Counted from the first letter of the stretch, positions 8,834-18,227 are shown. The stretch: 64,000 nt of DNA from Gordonia sp. 'Campus' (GCF_022206305.1 NZ_JAKOIW010000019.1:1-64000), one strand, 5' to 3'. The notes: generated from the letters alone by a model not told the origin. Translations and numbers: made by a program.

Positions 8834-10843
8834 ATGACGACTCCTCCCGCCGAACCGCCACGGGCCGGTCGGCACGCCGCCGACCGGGACGCCCCCGCTC
8901 CCGCCGCGCCCCGTCGCGCGGCCCACGCCGCCGTTCCCTCGCCGACGTCCGCGGCACCGGTGGTCCCGGCGACACCGGCACCCACTGCGACACCGACATC
9001 GTCACCGGCGCGGGTTCCGACCCCCGGTCCGCAGGCGGACTCGCAGGCCCCGACCACGATCGGCGATCTGCTGGCCACGATGGCGGATGTGGCGCGGGAG
9101 GCCGGCCGCACCGACCTCGTCGGCCGACTCGAGGGCGCACGCACGCGCATCACCGATCCCCGACTTCGGATCGTCGTGGTGGGTCAGCTCAAACAGGGCA
9201 AGAGTTCCTTCGTCAACGCGTTGCTGAACCTCGACGTCTGCACGGTGGGCGACGACGAGACCACCGCGGTGCCGACCGTGATCTCACACGCGCCGCAACC
9301 GTCGGCACACCTCGTCGTCGACGGCCCGTCTCCCGACAACCGCATCCCGGTGCCGATGGATGCGATCGGCGGCGTCACCCCGGACTCGCCGCTCGCCGGT
9401 GGGCGCGAAGTGCTCCGGCTGGAGGTGCAGGCGCCCGGTCCACTGCTCGCCGACGGCCTCGTCCTGGTCGACACTCCCGGCGTCGGCGGACACGGCCATC
9501 CCTATGCCGCTGCAACATTGGGCATGGTCGCCGCGGCCGACGCGGTGCTCGTCATCTCCGATGCCAGCCAGGAGTTCACCGCTCCGGAGATGTCGTTCAT
9601 CCAGCAGGTGATCGGCTTGTGCCCGACCGTCGCGTGTCTGATCACCAAGACCGACCTGTACCCGCACTGGCGGGCCATCGTCGACGCCGACCGCGGACAT
9701 CTGCAGACCGCCGGCATCGACATCCCGCTGCTGCCGGTGTCGTCGACGCTGCGCACCCACGCGCTCCGGCTCGGCGACGAGAAGCTCAATGCCGAAGCCG
9801 GATTCCTCGACCTCTACCGGTACCTGCGCGAGCGCGTGGTGGCCACGGCACAGCAGGCCACCCGCAGCACGGTCGCCACGGATCTCCGCGTCGTCAGCGA
9901 GCACCTCGCCCTCACGCTCGGCAGTGAACTGGCTGCACTGCGTGACCCGGACACCGCCGGTCGCGCGGTCGGAGCGCTGCAGGGCGCGAAGTCCGATGCC
10001 GAGGCGATGCGACGCCAGTCGGCCCAATGGCAACAGACCCTCGCCGACGGGATCGCCGACCTCGCCGCCGACATCGACCACGATCTGCGCGATCGACTGC
10101 GGGCGGTGACCCGCGAAGCCGAAAGAGCCATCGACGAAGGCGATCCCGGCGTCGACTGGGAACAGCTCAGCGAATGGCTCGCGGATCAGACCGCGGCGGT
10201 CATCGGCGACAACTTCGTGTGGGCCCACGAACGATCGGTCTGGCTGGCCGAGAAGGTCGCCGACCACTTCGCGGCGGCCGGTCAGAACTCGCTGCCCGAC
10301 ATCGACGTCGCCGACATGACCGGCGTCCTCGACTCGGTGGCCGAACTCGCCGAACTGGACAGCGGCCGCGTCGGGGTCGCGCAGAAGCTCCTGATCGGCA
10401 TGCGCGGTTCCTATGGTGGCGTGCTGATGTTCGGGCTGATCTCGACGATGGTGGGCATGGCCCTCATCAACCCGGTATCTGTCGGCGCCGGACTCCTGTT
10501 GGGCACCAAGGCTTATCGAGACGACAAACAGTCCAAGGTCCTCGAGCGCCGGGCCAAGGCGAAGGTCGCGGTCCGCGCGTTCACCGACGACGTGAGCTTC
10601 CAGGTCGGCAAGGAGTCACGGGACCGGCTGCGGGTGATCCAGCGCGTCCTGCGCGACCACTTCACCTCGGTGGCCGAGCAGACCGCCCGCTCCATCTCCG
10701 AATCCCTGTCCGCCGCACAGTCGGCCGCGACCCTCGCCGAGTCGGAACGATCGGGCCGCGCCGCCGAACTCGAGTCCAGGCTCACCGCCGTCGCCGCGTT
10801 GCGCAGGGCCGCCGACCATCTCGACCGCGAGCTGACCCGCTGA
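8834..10843 (+). CDS. iniA: IniA-like bacterial dynamin GTPase
   Basis: 669 residues. A Pro/Ala-rich N-terminus (1-70) is followed by a dynamin-like GTPase: G1 GQLKQGKSS at about 117-125, a G2 threonine in the DDETTAVPT region, G3 DTPG, and G4 TKTD (LITKTDLYPHW). A hydrophobic hairpin near residues 525-560 (GVLMFGLISTMVGMALI, then a GAGLLLG segment) is the probable membrane paddle, followed by helical coiled segments. Mycobacterial IniA is a membrane-fission dynamin of about 640 residues, linked to tolerance of cell-wall drugs. The ATG at 8834 follows GTGAGGA. Its stop overlaps the start of iniC (TGATG), implying translational coupling. Confidence 0.88.
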   Translation: MTTPPAEPPRAGRHAADRDAPAPAAPRRAAHAAVPSPTSAAPVVPATPAPTATPTSSPARVPTPGPQADSQAPTTIGDLLATMADVAREAGRTDLVGRLEGARTRITDPRLRIVVVGQLKQGKSSFVNALLNLDVCTVGDDETTAVPTVISHAPQPSAHLVVDGPSPDNRIPVPMDAIGGVTPDSPLAGGREVLRLEVQAPGPLLADGLVLVDTPGVGGHGHPYAAATLGMVAAADAVLVISDASQEFTAPEMSFIQQVIGLCPTVACLITKTDLYPHWRAIVDADRGHLQTAGIDIPLLPVSSTLRTHALRLGDEKLNAEAGFLDLYRYLRERVVATAQQATRSTVATDLRVVSEHLALTLGSELAALRDPDTAGRAVGALQGAKSDAEAMRRQSAQWQQTLADGIADLAADIDHDLRDRLRAVTREAERAIDEGDPGVDWEQLSEWLADQTAAVIGDNFVWAHERSVWLAEKVADHFAAAGQNSLPDIDVADMTGVLDSVAELAELDSGRVGVAQKLLIGMRGSYGGVLMFGLISTMVGMALINPVSVGAGLLLGTKAYRDDKQSKVLERRAKAKVAVRAFTDDVSFQVGKESRDRLRVIQRVLRDHFTSVAEQTARSISESLSAAQSAATLAESERSGRAAELESRLTAVAALRRAADHLDRELTR

Positions 10844-12375
10844 TGGCCGGTGTCGACCGCGCGAGAACACTTCTCGACGCCGCCCGCACCGTGCTCGCCG
10901 ACGACCCGCACGCCCGGGCCGACCTGGACCTCTGCGAACACCGGCTCTATCAGCCGGTGCGGGTCGCACTCGCCGGCTCCCTGAAGGCAGGCAAGTCGAC
11001 GCTGCTGAATGCCCTTGTGGGACAGGACATCGCACCGACAGATGCAACAGAGTGCACCCGCGTCGTGACCTGGTATCGCAACGGGCAATCGCCGTCGGTG
11101 ACCGCGCACGTCGACGACGGCAGGTCCGTACCGATCCCCGTCACCCGCATCGACGGCAGGCTCGGATTCGACTTCGGCCGGCTCACCGCCGACCGGGTCG
11201 ACCGCCTCGACGTCGAATGGCCCGCCCGCGCCCTGCACTCGACGACGATCGTCGACACCCCGGGCACAGCGTCGCTGTCGACGGAGCTGTCGGCGTCGAC
11301 GATCCGCCTCCTCACCCCCGAGGACGGACAGTCCGGCGTCGATGCCGTCGTCTATCTGCTCCGCTCGCTGACCGCCACCGACACCGCGATGCTGCGTCGT
11401 ATCGGCACCGCCATCGGCGGCTCGTCCGGACCGCTGGGCGTCATCGGAGTCGTCTCGCGCGCCGACGAACTCGGTGCCGGTCGAATGGACGCGATGATCT
11501 CGGCGCATCAGATCGCCGGGCGGTTCGCGGGCGAACTCGAACGCACCGGGTTGTGCCAGGCGGTCGTCCCGGTCGCGGGGTTGCTCGCCCTCGGCGCGCG
11601 AACGCTGCGCGAGGTCGAGTTCCGGGCGCTCGCGCAGCTGGCCGCCACCCCGGGTCCCGACCTCGAGTCGGCCCTGCTGACGATGGACCGGTTCACCCGG
11701 CCCGACATCCTGCCGGCCATCTCGGTCGACCTCCGTCGATCACTCGCCGAACGCTTCGGGGCCTTCGGAATCCGAATGGCGGTGACGCTCATCCGATTCG
11801 GCGCGACCTCGTCGTCGACGCTGGCCACCGAGCTCGTCGAACGCAGCGGACTGTCGGAGTTGGGCGCCATCATCGACACGCAGTTCGCCCAGCGGGCGGA
11901 CCAGCTCAAGTCGCACTCTGCACTGGTGACCCTCGACCATCTGCTGAGCGGCTCGTCGTCGTCGCGTGCGCGTGAGGTGCGGGCCGCGGTGCGGCGCGAG
12001 CTCGCCGACGTCCACGGTTTCCGTGAATTGCGCCTGCTGAGCACGATCCGTGCGGGTGGACTCGAACTGCCGCCGGATCAGATCGGTGAGCTGACGCGAC
12101 TGATCGGCGGGTCGGGGATCGACCCGACGACGCGCCTCGGGTTGCCCCTCGACACCGACACCCACCGGATTCGCGACGCGGCCGTCGATGCCGCTCGGAC
12201 ATGGCGCGCGCGTGCCGCCCACCCCCTGCTCTCCCCGACCGCGGCGTCGGCGTGCCAGGTGGCGGTGCGCAGCGCCGAGGGCATCGTCGCGATGATCGGA
12301 GCGGGCGCTTCGGCGAACACCGGGGGCGCACACCAGCGGGGTGTCAGCGGAGGGTCGCACCGATCGAACGGGTGA
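10843..12375 (+). CDS. iniC: IniC-like bacterial dynamin GTPase
   Basis: 510 residues, partner of IniA. G1 is GSLKAGKST (residues 45-53), G3 is DTPGTAS, and the G4 position reads SRADE rather than canonical N/TKxD. A helical stalk follows, without the obvious long hydrophobic paddle seen in IniA. Mycobacterial IniC is about 490 residues. The start codon overlaps the iniA stop by one base, so the two are probably made in fixed ratio and may form a hetero-oligomer, as many paired bacterial dynamins do (inference). The last 32 bases overlap the 3' end of the convergent membrane-protein gene. Confidence 0.85.
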   Translation: MAGVDRARTLLDAARTVLADDPHARADLDLCEHRLYQPVRVALAGSLKAGKSTLLNALVGQDIAPTDATECTRVVTWYRNGQSPSVTAHVDDGRSVPIPVTRIDGRLGFDFGRLTADRVDRLDVEWPARALHSTTIVDTPGTASLSTELSASTIRLLTPEDGQSGVDAVVYLLRSLTATDTAMLRRIGTAIGGSSGPLGVIGVVSRADELGAGRMDAMISAHQIAGRFAGELERTGLCQAVVPVAGLLALGARTLREVEFRALAQLAATPGPDLESALLTMDRFTRPDILPAISVDLRRSLAERFGAFGIRMAVTLIRFGATSSSTLATELVERSGLSELGAIIDTQFAQRADQLKSHSALVTLDHLLSGSSSSRAREVRAAVRRELADVHGFRELRLLSTIRAGGLELPPDQIGELTRLIGGSGIDPTTRLGLPLDTDTHRIRDAAVDAARTWRARAAHPLLSPTAASACQVAVRSAEGIVAMIGAGASANTGGAHQRGVSGGSHRSNG

Positions 12376-12886
12376 AGGTCACCGCGGTGGCGATCACGGC
12401 GATCACCGCCGCGGCCGCAGGCGCCCACTGAATCGGGGTCGGCAGACCTGCGTCGGTCAGCGCCGCGGCCGACGGGTTGACGGTCAGATGGAACCCCACC
12501 GCGGCGGCAACAGCGAGCACCGCCCCGATGGTGAGGACGGTCCGGCCCGATCGCCGGCTGTCCCACAGGCGCGCCGCACCGAACAGCCCGGCGGCCACGA
12601 CCGCGAGCGCCAGACCCGCACCCACCCACAGCGAGATGTCGACCGCGCGAGCGGCGTCGGTTCCGCTCTCGGGGTGACGACGCACGAGGTCCGCGGCCAA
12701 GACCGCACGGATGTCGGTGAGCGATACCGCGGCCATCGCCACCGTCGCCACGACGAGCACGACGGTCACCACCCACCCGAGGACGACGTATCCGACGGCG
12801 CGCGCCCGCTCGATCGGTTGTTGTGGGCGCAGCGGCGTGATGGCGACGCGCGGGCGGGGCGGTGGTGAGGCGCCGGCATTCGACAT
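12344..12886 (-). CDS. four-helix membrane protein of unknown function
   Basis: A 180-residue protein with a Pro/Arg-rich cytoplasmic N-terminus and four predicted transmembrane helices at about 31-53, 83-106, 116-136 and 152-172. No catalytic or family motif recognised. The ATG at 12886 follows GAGG by only one base, poor spacing, so an upstream in-frame start (12931) cannot be excluded. It is convergent with iniC with a 32-base tail overlap and seems to be transcribed alone. It might act in the envelope like its iniBAC neighbours, but nothing in the sequence proves this. Confidence 0.65.
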   Translation of the reverse strand: MSNAGASPPPRPRVAITPLRPQQPIERARAVGYVVLGWVVTVVLVVATVAMAAVSLTDIRAVLAADLVRRHPESGTDAARAVDISLWVGAGLALAVVAAGLFGAARLWDSRRSGRTVLTIGAVLAVAAAVGFHLTVNPSAAALTDAGLPTPIQWAPAAAAVIAVIATAVTFTRSIGATLR

Positions 12887-12936
12887 TCCTCGATGGTAGG
12901 CCCACGCCGCCCCGGTCCCCGGGGGATCCACGCGAC

Positions 12937-13058
12937 GAAAGCGCCCCAGAAAAACACCCTCGGGAAACGACCGGCGGTCACATGGTTGCCGGTCGTGCTC
13001 TGGAGGGCGCTTTCCTGGGGCGCTTTTCGGTCTGGGTGCCTATCGGTCTGGGCGCTTA
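12937..13058. repeat. nested inverted repeats with two competing right arms, then a 16-bp tandem repeat
   Basis: Left arm GAAAGCGCCCCAG (12937-12949) can pair with GGCGCTTTC (13006-13014, 9 bp) or with CTGGGGCGCTTT (13015-13026, 12 bp). Inside lies CGACCGGC/GCCGGTCG (12968-12975 with 12988-12995). Directly after are two copies of TCGGTCTGGGYGCYTA (13027-13042, 13043-13058). It lies downstream of the minus-strand DUF779 gene, so it may act as that operon's terminator. It is more elaborate than a simple terminator. Confidence 0.65.
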
Positions 13059-13087
13059 TCGGGCCGGAGTACTCCTGGTAGCGGCGC

Positions 13088-13513
13088 CTACGGCCCCGCG
13101 GTGGCTCCGGTCAGCGGGGGCGACGCTTCGAGGATCTCGTTCTCCTCGTCGGTGAAAGTGCGTGCACGCGAGAGGAAGCGGACCCCCTCCGGCGCCTCGA
13201 GGCTGAACCCCGCACCGCGCCCCTTCACGACGTCGAGGATCAGCTGAGTGTGTTTCCACAACTCGAACTGGTCACCGTTGATCCAGACCCGCACGGCCGG
13301 AATGGGTTCGGGGAGTTCGATCTCGCCGACCAGCACATCTCGCTGGCCCACGCGGTACTCACCCACCGGGTAACACATCGGTGCCGAGCCGTCACAGCAT
13401 CCACCGGACTGGTGGATCATGAGGCCGCCGTGCAGCTCCGACAACTTGGTCAGGAGCTGCACGGCGGAGTCTGTGGCGACCACGCGATCAGGGACACTCT
13501 GCTCGGCGGTCAT
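13088..13513 (-). CDS. DUF779 family protein, aldehyde dehydrogenase partner
   Basis: 141 residues of the DUF779 family, small proteins that almost always lie next to acetaldehyde-type aldehyde dehydrogenases. A conserved Cys/His cluster HQSGGCCDGSAPMC occupies about residues 34-47 (Cys39, Cys40, Cys47) and suggests a metal or redox site; FELWKHTQL is another conserved patch. It begins 20 bases after the aldehyde dehydrogenase stop and is surely co-transcribed with it. The biochemical role of the family is not established. Confidence 0.82.
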   Translation of the reverse strand: MTAEQSVPDRVVATDSAVQLLTKLSELHGGLMIHQSGGCCDGSAPMCYPVGEYRVGQRDVLVGEIELPEPIPAVRVWINGDQFELWKHTQLILDVVKGRGAGFSLEAPEGVRFLSRARTFTDEENEILEASPPLTGATAGP

Positions 13514-13533
13514 CGTCAGTCACCTTTCTCGGG

Positions 13534-15057
13534 TCAGAAGAAACCCTTGGCGTTCTGAGCGTATCCGACCAGCAGGTTCTTGGTCTGCTGGTAGTGCTCG
13601 AGCATCATCAGGTGGTTCTCGCGCCCGATGCCGGACTGCTTGTAGCCGCCGAAGGCCGCGTGCGCCGGGTAGTCGTGGTAGGTGTTCGTCCACACGCGAC
13701 CGGCCTGGATCTCGCGGCCGGCCCGGTATGCGGTCGCACCGTCGCGGCTCCACACGCCCGCACCGAGTCCGTAGAGGGTGTCGTTGGCGATGCTCATGGC
13801 GTCGGCGAAGTCCTTGAACGTGGTGACGGCGAGGACCGGGCCGAAGATCTCTTCCTGGAAGATGCGCATCTTGTTGTTGCCCTGGAACACGGTCGGCTTG
13901 ATGTAGAAGCCGCCGGACAGGTCACCGTCGAGCTGCGCCGGCTCACCACCGGTGAGGACCTCGGCTCCCTCGTCCCGACCGATGGCGAGGTAGGAGGAGA
14001 TCTTCTCGAACTGGTCGTTGGACGCCTGCGCACCCATCATCGTGTCGGTGTCGAGGGGGTTGCCCTGCTTGATCTTTCCGACGCGTTCGACGGCCTTGGC
14101 GATGAACTCGTCGTAGATGTCCTGCTGGATCAGCGCGCGGCTCGGGCAGGTGCAGACCTCGCCCTGGTTGAGCGCGAACATCGAGAAGCCCTCGAGCGCA
14201 CGGTCGAGGAAACCGTCGTCGGCGGACATGACGTCGTTGAAGAAGATGTTGGGGCTCTTGCCGCCCAGTTCGAGGGTGACCGGGATCAGGTTCTCCGACG
14301 CGTACTGCATGATCAGACGGCCCGTGGTGGTCTCACCGGTGAAGGCGATCTTGCGGATGCGGTTGCTCGACGCGAGCGGCTTGCCCGCCTCGACACCGAA
14401 CCCGTTGACCACGTTCAGGACTCCGGCGGGCAGCAGATCCCCGATGAGGTTGACGAGGTAGAGGATCGACGCCGGGGTCTGCTCGGCCGGCTTCAGGACG
14501 ATCGCGTTGCCGGCGGCGAGCGCGGGCGCGAGCTTCCACACGGCCATCAGGATCGGGAAGTTCCACGGAATGATCTGGCCGACGACGCCGAGCGGCTCGT
14601 GGAAGTGGTAGGCGACGGTGTCCTCGTCGACCTCGGAGATCGAACCCTGCTGTGCGCGGAGTGCACCGGCGAAGTAGCGGAAGTGATCGATCGCGAGGGG
14701 GATGTCGGCGGCGAGGGTCTCGCGGACGGCCTTGCCGTTGTCCCAGGTCTCGGCGACGGCGAGCTTCTCGAGGTTCTCCTCCATGCGATCGGCGATCCGC
14801 AGCAGGACCAGCGAGCGCTCGGCGACCGAGGTCTTGCCCCACGCGGGTGCGGCCTTGTGGGCGGCGTCGAGGGCGAGGTCGATGTCCTCGGCGGTCGAGC
14901 GAGCCACCTCGCAGAACACCTTGCCGTCGACCGGCGACGGGTTCTCGAAGTACTGACCCTTCACCGGCGGGGTCCACTGTCCGCCGATCCAGTTGTCGTA
15001 ACGCGACTCGTAGCTCGTCACCGAGCCGTCGGCACCCGGCTTTGCGAAGACGGTCAT
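13534..15057 (-). CDS. NAD-dependent aldehyde dehydrogenase (acetaldehyde type, AcoD/ExaC-like)
   Basis: 507 residues, full length for the family. Visible motifs are the nucleotide-binding [18 protein letters not shown], the catalytic Glu region LELGGKSPN, and the catalytic Cys in [13 protein letters not shown]. The C-terminal [10 protein letters not shown] is typical of AcoD/ExaC-type enzymes that oxidise acetaldehyde and other short aldehydes to acids. The ATG at 15057 was chosen because AAGGAG lies 7 bases upstream; the longer frame has no family similarity. It is followed by DUF779 and preceded by a GAF regulator gene, so it probably serves alcohol or aldehyde catabolism under that regulator. 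Confidence 0.9.
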   Translation of the reverse strand: MTVFAKPGADGSVTSYESRYDNWIGGQWTPPVKGQYFENPSPVDGKVFCEVARSTAEDIDLALDAAHKAAPAWGKTSVAERSLVLLRIADRMEENLEKLAVAETWDNGKAVRETLAADIPLAIDHFRYFAGALRAQQGSISEVDEDTVAYHFHEPLGVVGQIIPWNFPILMAVWKLAPALAAGNAIVLKPAEQTPASILYLVNLIGDLLPAGVLNVVNGFGVEAGKPLASSNRIRKIAFTGETTTGRLIMQYASENLIPVTLELGGKSPNIFFNDVMSADDGFLDRALEGFSMFALNQGEVCTCPSRALIQQDIYDEFIAKAVERVGKIKQGNPLDTDTMMGAQASNDQFEKISSYLAIGRDEGAEVLTGGEPAQLDGDLSGGFYIKPTVFQGNNKMRIFQEEIFGPVLAVTTFKDFADAMSIANDTLYGLGAGVWSRDGATAYRAGREIQAGRVWTNTYHDYPAHAAFGGYKQSGIGRENHLMMLEHYQQTKNLLVGYAQNAKGFF

Positions 15058-15161
15058 GGTTGCTCCTTGCGTGTGGGCCTCAACTGAGGACGCTCTGCGG
15101 ATGTCACACGGGCCACCTGAGAGGCTCGCTGTGATCTGCTCCACACAGTAAGAGTGCGTTG

Positions 15162-15189
15162 GTTGCACGAGCGTTGCAACGCCTGCAAC
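15162..15189. promoter_or_regulatory. triple TTGCA operator upstream of the aldehyde dehydrogenase
   Basis: GTTGCA (15162-15167), the self-complementary GTTGCAAC (15173-15180) and TGCAAC (15184-15189) form overlapping dyads. They lie about 105 bases before the dehydrogenase ATG and just past the regulator gene's stop. This is a likely binding site for the adjacent GAF-domain regulator; the pairing is inferred. Confidence 0.55.
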
Positions 15190-15209
15190 CGGGCGGGGGA
15201 CCGACTGCG

Positions 15210-16502
15210 TCAGGCGCCGTAGCGTTTGTCCAGCAACCGGATTCGCCCGCCGGCCACCGCACGGTCGGGATGCCCCACGGGCAGCCGGTGTTCGAGGCGA
15301 CGCCACGCGGCGAGGTCATCGCGTCCATGAGTGGACGACGTCCATCTGCGCAGCGTCGTCACGTCGCCACCCGAGATGACCCGCGAACGCAGGTCCTCCA
15401 GCAGTTCTTCGAAGATCTCGACGATCCCCGGAGCCGTCGATGCGGTGAGCAGTCCACCGCGTCCCAGATCGTCGACGACCGACGTGAGATCGGTCCCGGC
15501 GGCGATGCGTGCGCGGATGTCGTCGACGTCGGAGGACATGTCCAGGGTGAGCCGGTACGGCCGGCTGGCGACCACGTCGGCACCCAGGTCGCGGCGCAAC
15601 CGGGAGATCTCGGCGCGGACTGTGACCGGGTCGAGTCCGTCCTCGGCGAGTTTCAGTGCGAGCTGCTCGGTGTTGAGTCCCTCCGGAAAGGCTTGCAGCA
15701 GAACGAGTATCTCGGCATGTCGTCGGGACGGCGTACGCGCACTCGCCGGGTCGGCGGTTCGTCGCCAGCGCGCCGGTCCGTCGCCCAGCACGCTCAGGTG
15801 CGCGGCTGCGGTCCGCGCCATGGTCGGGACGAAGGTCGACGGGTCGGCGAGATCGACGGCACCGGCCTGCAGTTCCCGCTCGACGGCCGCGACCACCGAC
15901 CGCACCGCGGCGAGAGCGAACGGTGCCGCGACCTCTCGCCCGCCGGTCACGTCGATCACACCGATCACGTGCCCGGTCAGCGGGTCGTGCACGGGCGCCG
16001 CCGCGCAACTCCATTCCTGCACCGGACCGGAGAAGTGTTCCGGGCCGACGACCTGCACGCCGCGGTCGACCGCGAGGGCCAGACCGGGAGCGTTGGTGCC
16101 GACGACCTCCTCGCTCCACACCGACCCCTCGACGAAGTTGATGTGCCCGGCGCGGTCGCGGGCCGCCGAGTCCCCCTCGATCCACAGCAGTCGCCCGGCC
16201 TGGTCGGTGAGCGCTACGACGACGCCGGTGTCGGCGATCGCGTCGACCATCAGGGACTGTACGAGCGGCCGGACCGCCGTGATGGGGTGTGAGGCTCGGT
16301 ACTGGGCGAATTCTTCCGCCGACATCGCGGCGGCGCGGTCACCCTCACGCGCGGCTTCGGTGGGGTCCACCCCTCTGGTCAGCGACCGCGCCCACGAATC
16401 GCGCACGATGGAACGCACCGCGTCCGCAGGTGGGGTAACGCCGGACAGGAAGTCCTCGTACGCCCTGCGGATGCGCGTGACACCCGCAGCCGCGTCAGCC
16501 AT
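15210..16502 (-). CDS. GAF-domain transcriptional regulator of the aldehyde dehydrogenase
   Basis: 430 residues. The N-terminal half resembles the sensor half of AcoR-type activators: a helical start with [13 protein letters not shown], then a GAF domain at about 85-200 ([36 protein letters not shown]). The sigma-54 AAA domain of AcoR is absent. Instead a C-terminal winged-helix segment (residues about 265-345, [17 protein letters not shown], then [15 protein letters not shown]) probably binds DNA. This architecture is common beside aldehyde dehydrogenases in actinobacteria. It probably senses an alcohol or aldehyde and acts at the TTGCA repeats before the dehydrogenase gene (inference). Confidence 0.78.
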   Translation of the reverse strand: MADAAAGVTRIRRAYEDFLSGVTPPADAVRSIVRDSWARSLTRGVDPTEAAREGDRAAAMSAEEFAQYRASHPITAVRPLVQSLMVDAIADTGVVVALTDQAGRLLWIEGDSAARDRAGHINFVEGSVWSEEVVGTNAPGLALAVDRGVQVVGPEHFSGPVQEWSCAAAPVHDPLTGHVIGVIDVTGGREVAAPFALAAVRSVVAAVERELQAGAVDLADPSTFVPTMARTAAAHLSVLGDGPARWRRTADPASARTPSRRHAEILVLLQAFPEGLNTEQLALKLAEDGLDPVTVRAEISRLRRDLGADVVASRPYRLTLDMSSDVDDIRARIAAGTDLTSVVDDLGRGGLLTASTAPGIVEIFEELLEDLRSRVISGGDVTTLRRWTSSTHGRDDLAAWRRLEHRLPVGHPDRAVAGGRIRLLDKRYGA

Positions 16503-16613
16503 GCACCCTCCATGGTTCGTCCATGTGCCGACGATTGTGCCCGTCCGACTGTGATGTCGGCAACATTCGCCCAGTTCGACGCGTCACCGCCCGCCGCGGT
16601 GGGCGGACTCGCC

Positions 16614-17447
16614 TCACCCGAAGCGCGCCGAGAACGTCCGCGGCGTCATGCCGGTCACCGTCCGGAAGTCCCGGACGAAGTGCGCCTCGTCGGCGTAGGA
16701 GAGTTCGGCGGCCAGCGTCGCCAGCGGCTGGGTGTCCTCGCGCAGTCGTTCGGCAGCTTCGTGGAGTCGACGACGCTGGATGAGCCATTTGGGGGTCAGG
16801 CCGAGGCGGCGACGAGTCAGCCGCTGCAGGCTGCGTTCGGTGAGATGGAACCGATCGCAGATCTGGGTCACCGAGACCACCGACGAATCGTCTTCGACGT
16901 ACTCGACGATCGCATTGATCAACCGACCGTCATCGTCGAGTGGCAGATGGGCCCGCAGCCAGTTCTCGACGAGGTCGGTCGCCTCCCGCTGGGTCGTCTC
17001 GTCGTCGAACCCGGTGGCCATCACGGCGCGGACTGCGTGCTCGAGTTCGGCACCGCGGTCTCCGAACACCTCCGACAGTTCGTCGAACCGGTCGGTCCAC
17101 GAGCTCACGTCCCCGACCAGCAGACCCCCCGCGCCGGGTGTCAGCATGACTCCGACCGCCCACCCGTCTCCGGTCAGCACCGTTTCCGACAGTCCGGTGA
17201 CGACGCCGTAGAACCGCGCATAGGTGTTGCTGACGACGATGAGACAGACGGGATACTGCAGGACCCGCTGCGGCGACTCGGCGCCCGGCGGGACCGACCA
17301 CACGGGCACCCAGAAGCGCCGCACCACATCGCCGACGTCGGGGCTCGGGGTCCAGCGGCCGATGCGATAGGTCGCGTCCGCGGGGTCCACGAGATGGGCG
17401 CGCTCGACGTCGTCGAGTCGCGTCGACCCCGGCTTGTCGGGTTTCAT
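16614..17447 (-). CDS. AraC-family transcriptional regulator
   Basis: 277 residues. The last 100 contain the two helix-turn-helix units of AraC proteins: VTQICDRFHLTERSLQRL and LAAELSYADEAHFVRDF, followed by the family-typical TGMTPRTFSARFG end. The N-terminal 170 residues look like the DUF6597 type sensor domain of actinobacterial AraC regulators; the ligand is unknown. The gene starts 37 bases from the divergent TIGR03086 gene, so both share one promoter region and that gene is a probable target. Confidence 0.85.
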   Translation of the reverse strand: MKPDKPGSTRLDDVERAHLVDPADATYRIGRWTPSPDVGDVVRRFWVPVWSVPPGAESPQRVLQYPVCLIVVSNTYARFYGVVTGLSETVLTGDGWAVGVMLTPGAGGLLVGDVSSWTDRFDELSEVFGDRGAELEHAVRAVMATGFDDETTQREATDLVENWLRAHLPLDDDGRLINAIVEYVEDDSSVVSVTQICDRFHLTERSLQRLTRRRLGLTPKWLIQRRRLHEAAERLREDTQPLATLAAELSYADEAHFVRDFRTVTGMTPRTFSARFG

Positions 17448-17484
17448 CTATCACCGTCCCGTGCTGTTGCGGTTGACTTCCATC

Positions 17485-18048
17485 ATGACCGCTCTGAACG
17501 ACACCTCACCACTCCTCGCCCACTACACCCGACTCGCCGACGGGCTCGCCGTCGTCCTCGATTCCGTGCCCGCCGAGACCTGGACCAACGCCTCCCCGTG
17601 TGAGGGCTGGTCGGGCCGCGACGTCGTCGCCCACGTCATCGACACCCAACGACAGTTCTTCTCGGGCCACGACGTCGACCTCGGCGCGGCGCCGCCGCTC
17701 GACGACCCGGCCGCCGCCTGGCGCGCCCACCGCGACACCGTCGCCGGTCTCCTCGCCGACCCGGCCGTCGGCGACCGGGCCTTCGACGGACACTTCGGAC
17801 CGACGACGATCGGTGAAACCCTCATCCGCTTCTACGGATTCGACATGGTGGCGCACCGATGGGACATCGCCCGCGCCGCCGGGGTCGACCACACCTTCAC
17901 CGACGACGAGCTCACCGAGATGGAGACCGCCGTCGACGGATTCGGCGACGCGCTGTACTCCGAGGGGGTCTGCGAACGCGTCGAGATCCCGGCCGACGCC
18001 GATCGGCAGACGACGCTGCTCGCAAAGCTGGGCCGTCGCACGTCCTGA
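17485..18048 (+). CDS. TIGR03086-family DinB-fold metal-binding protein
   Basis: 187 residues with the DinB/mycothiol-dependent maleylpyruvate isomerase N-terminal fold: WTNASPCEGWSGRDVVAHVIDTQ near residue 35, with His in VAHVID as a metal-ligand candidate, and DMVAHRWDIARAAG near 115-130. Family members are putative metal- and thiol-cofactor-dependent enzymes of unknown reaction. The ATG at 17485 gives the family-typical N-terminus; the longer frame would overlap the divergent AraC gene's start. Confidence 0.8.
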   Translation: MTALNDTSPLLAHYTRLADGLAVVLDSVPAETWTNASPCEGWSGRDVVAHVIDTQRQFFSGHDVDLGAAPPLDDPAAAWRAHRDTVAGLLADPAVGDRAFDGHFGPTTIGETLIRFYGFDMVAHRWDIARAAGVDHTFTDDELTEMETAVDGFGDALYSEGVCERVEIPADADRQTTLLAKLGRRTS

Positions 18049-18062
18049 GCTGGGCTCCCCCG

Positions 18063-18227
18063 CCGATCCCTGAGGTGTGCGGAAGCACTCCCCGCCCGAT
18101 CCCTGAGGTGTGAGGAGCGATAGCGACGAGCCACGAAGGGCCCGGCGACCCGAGAGCCGACCCTTCGTGGCTCGCTTCGCTCACACCTCAGGGAGCACGA
18201 AGGTCGGAGACGCCCACACCTCAGGGA
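18063..18227. repeat. dispersed inverted repeat, CCCTGAGG/GAGCCACGAAGGG family, copy A
   Basis: CCGATCCCTGAGGTGTG occurs twice in direct orientation (18063-18079, 18096-18112). The second copy begins an inverted repeat: left arm 18101-18140 ending GAGCCACGAAGGG, 20-base loop, right arm 18161-18193 starting CCCTTCGTGGCTC and ending CACACCTCAGGG. A further CACACCTCAGGG follows at 18215-18226. The same family occurs near 20.1 kb and 24.4 kb. The last unit supplies the stop codon of the small membrane-protein gene on the minus strand. Confidence 0.8.

Noticed and set aside
6711..9140. 809-codon open frame antisense to iniB
   Set aside because: A shadow of the Gly/Ala-rich iniB: the reverse complement of repeated GGC/GCC codons has almost no stops. 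It has no start context and a Pro/Ser/Arg composition typical of antisense frames.
10027..10842. 272-residue N-terminal extension of IniC
   Set aside because: It runs through iniA in another frame and is Arg-rich without family similarity; the ATG at 10843 gives a normal IniC.
12862..13155. 97-codon plus-strand frame over the hairpin and tandem repeat region
   Set aside because: No ribosome site and no domain; the region is explained better by nested inverted repeats.
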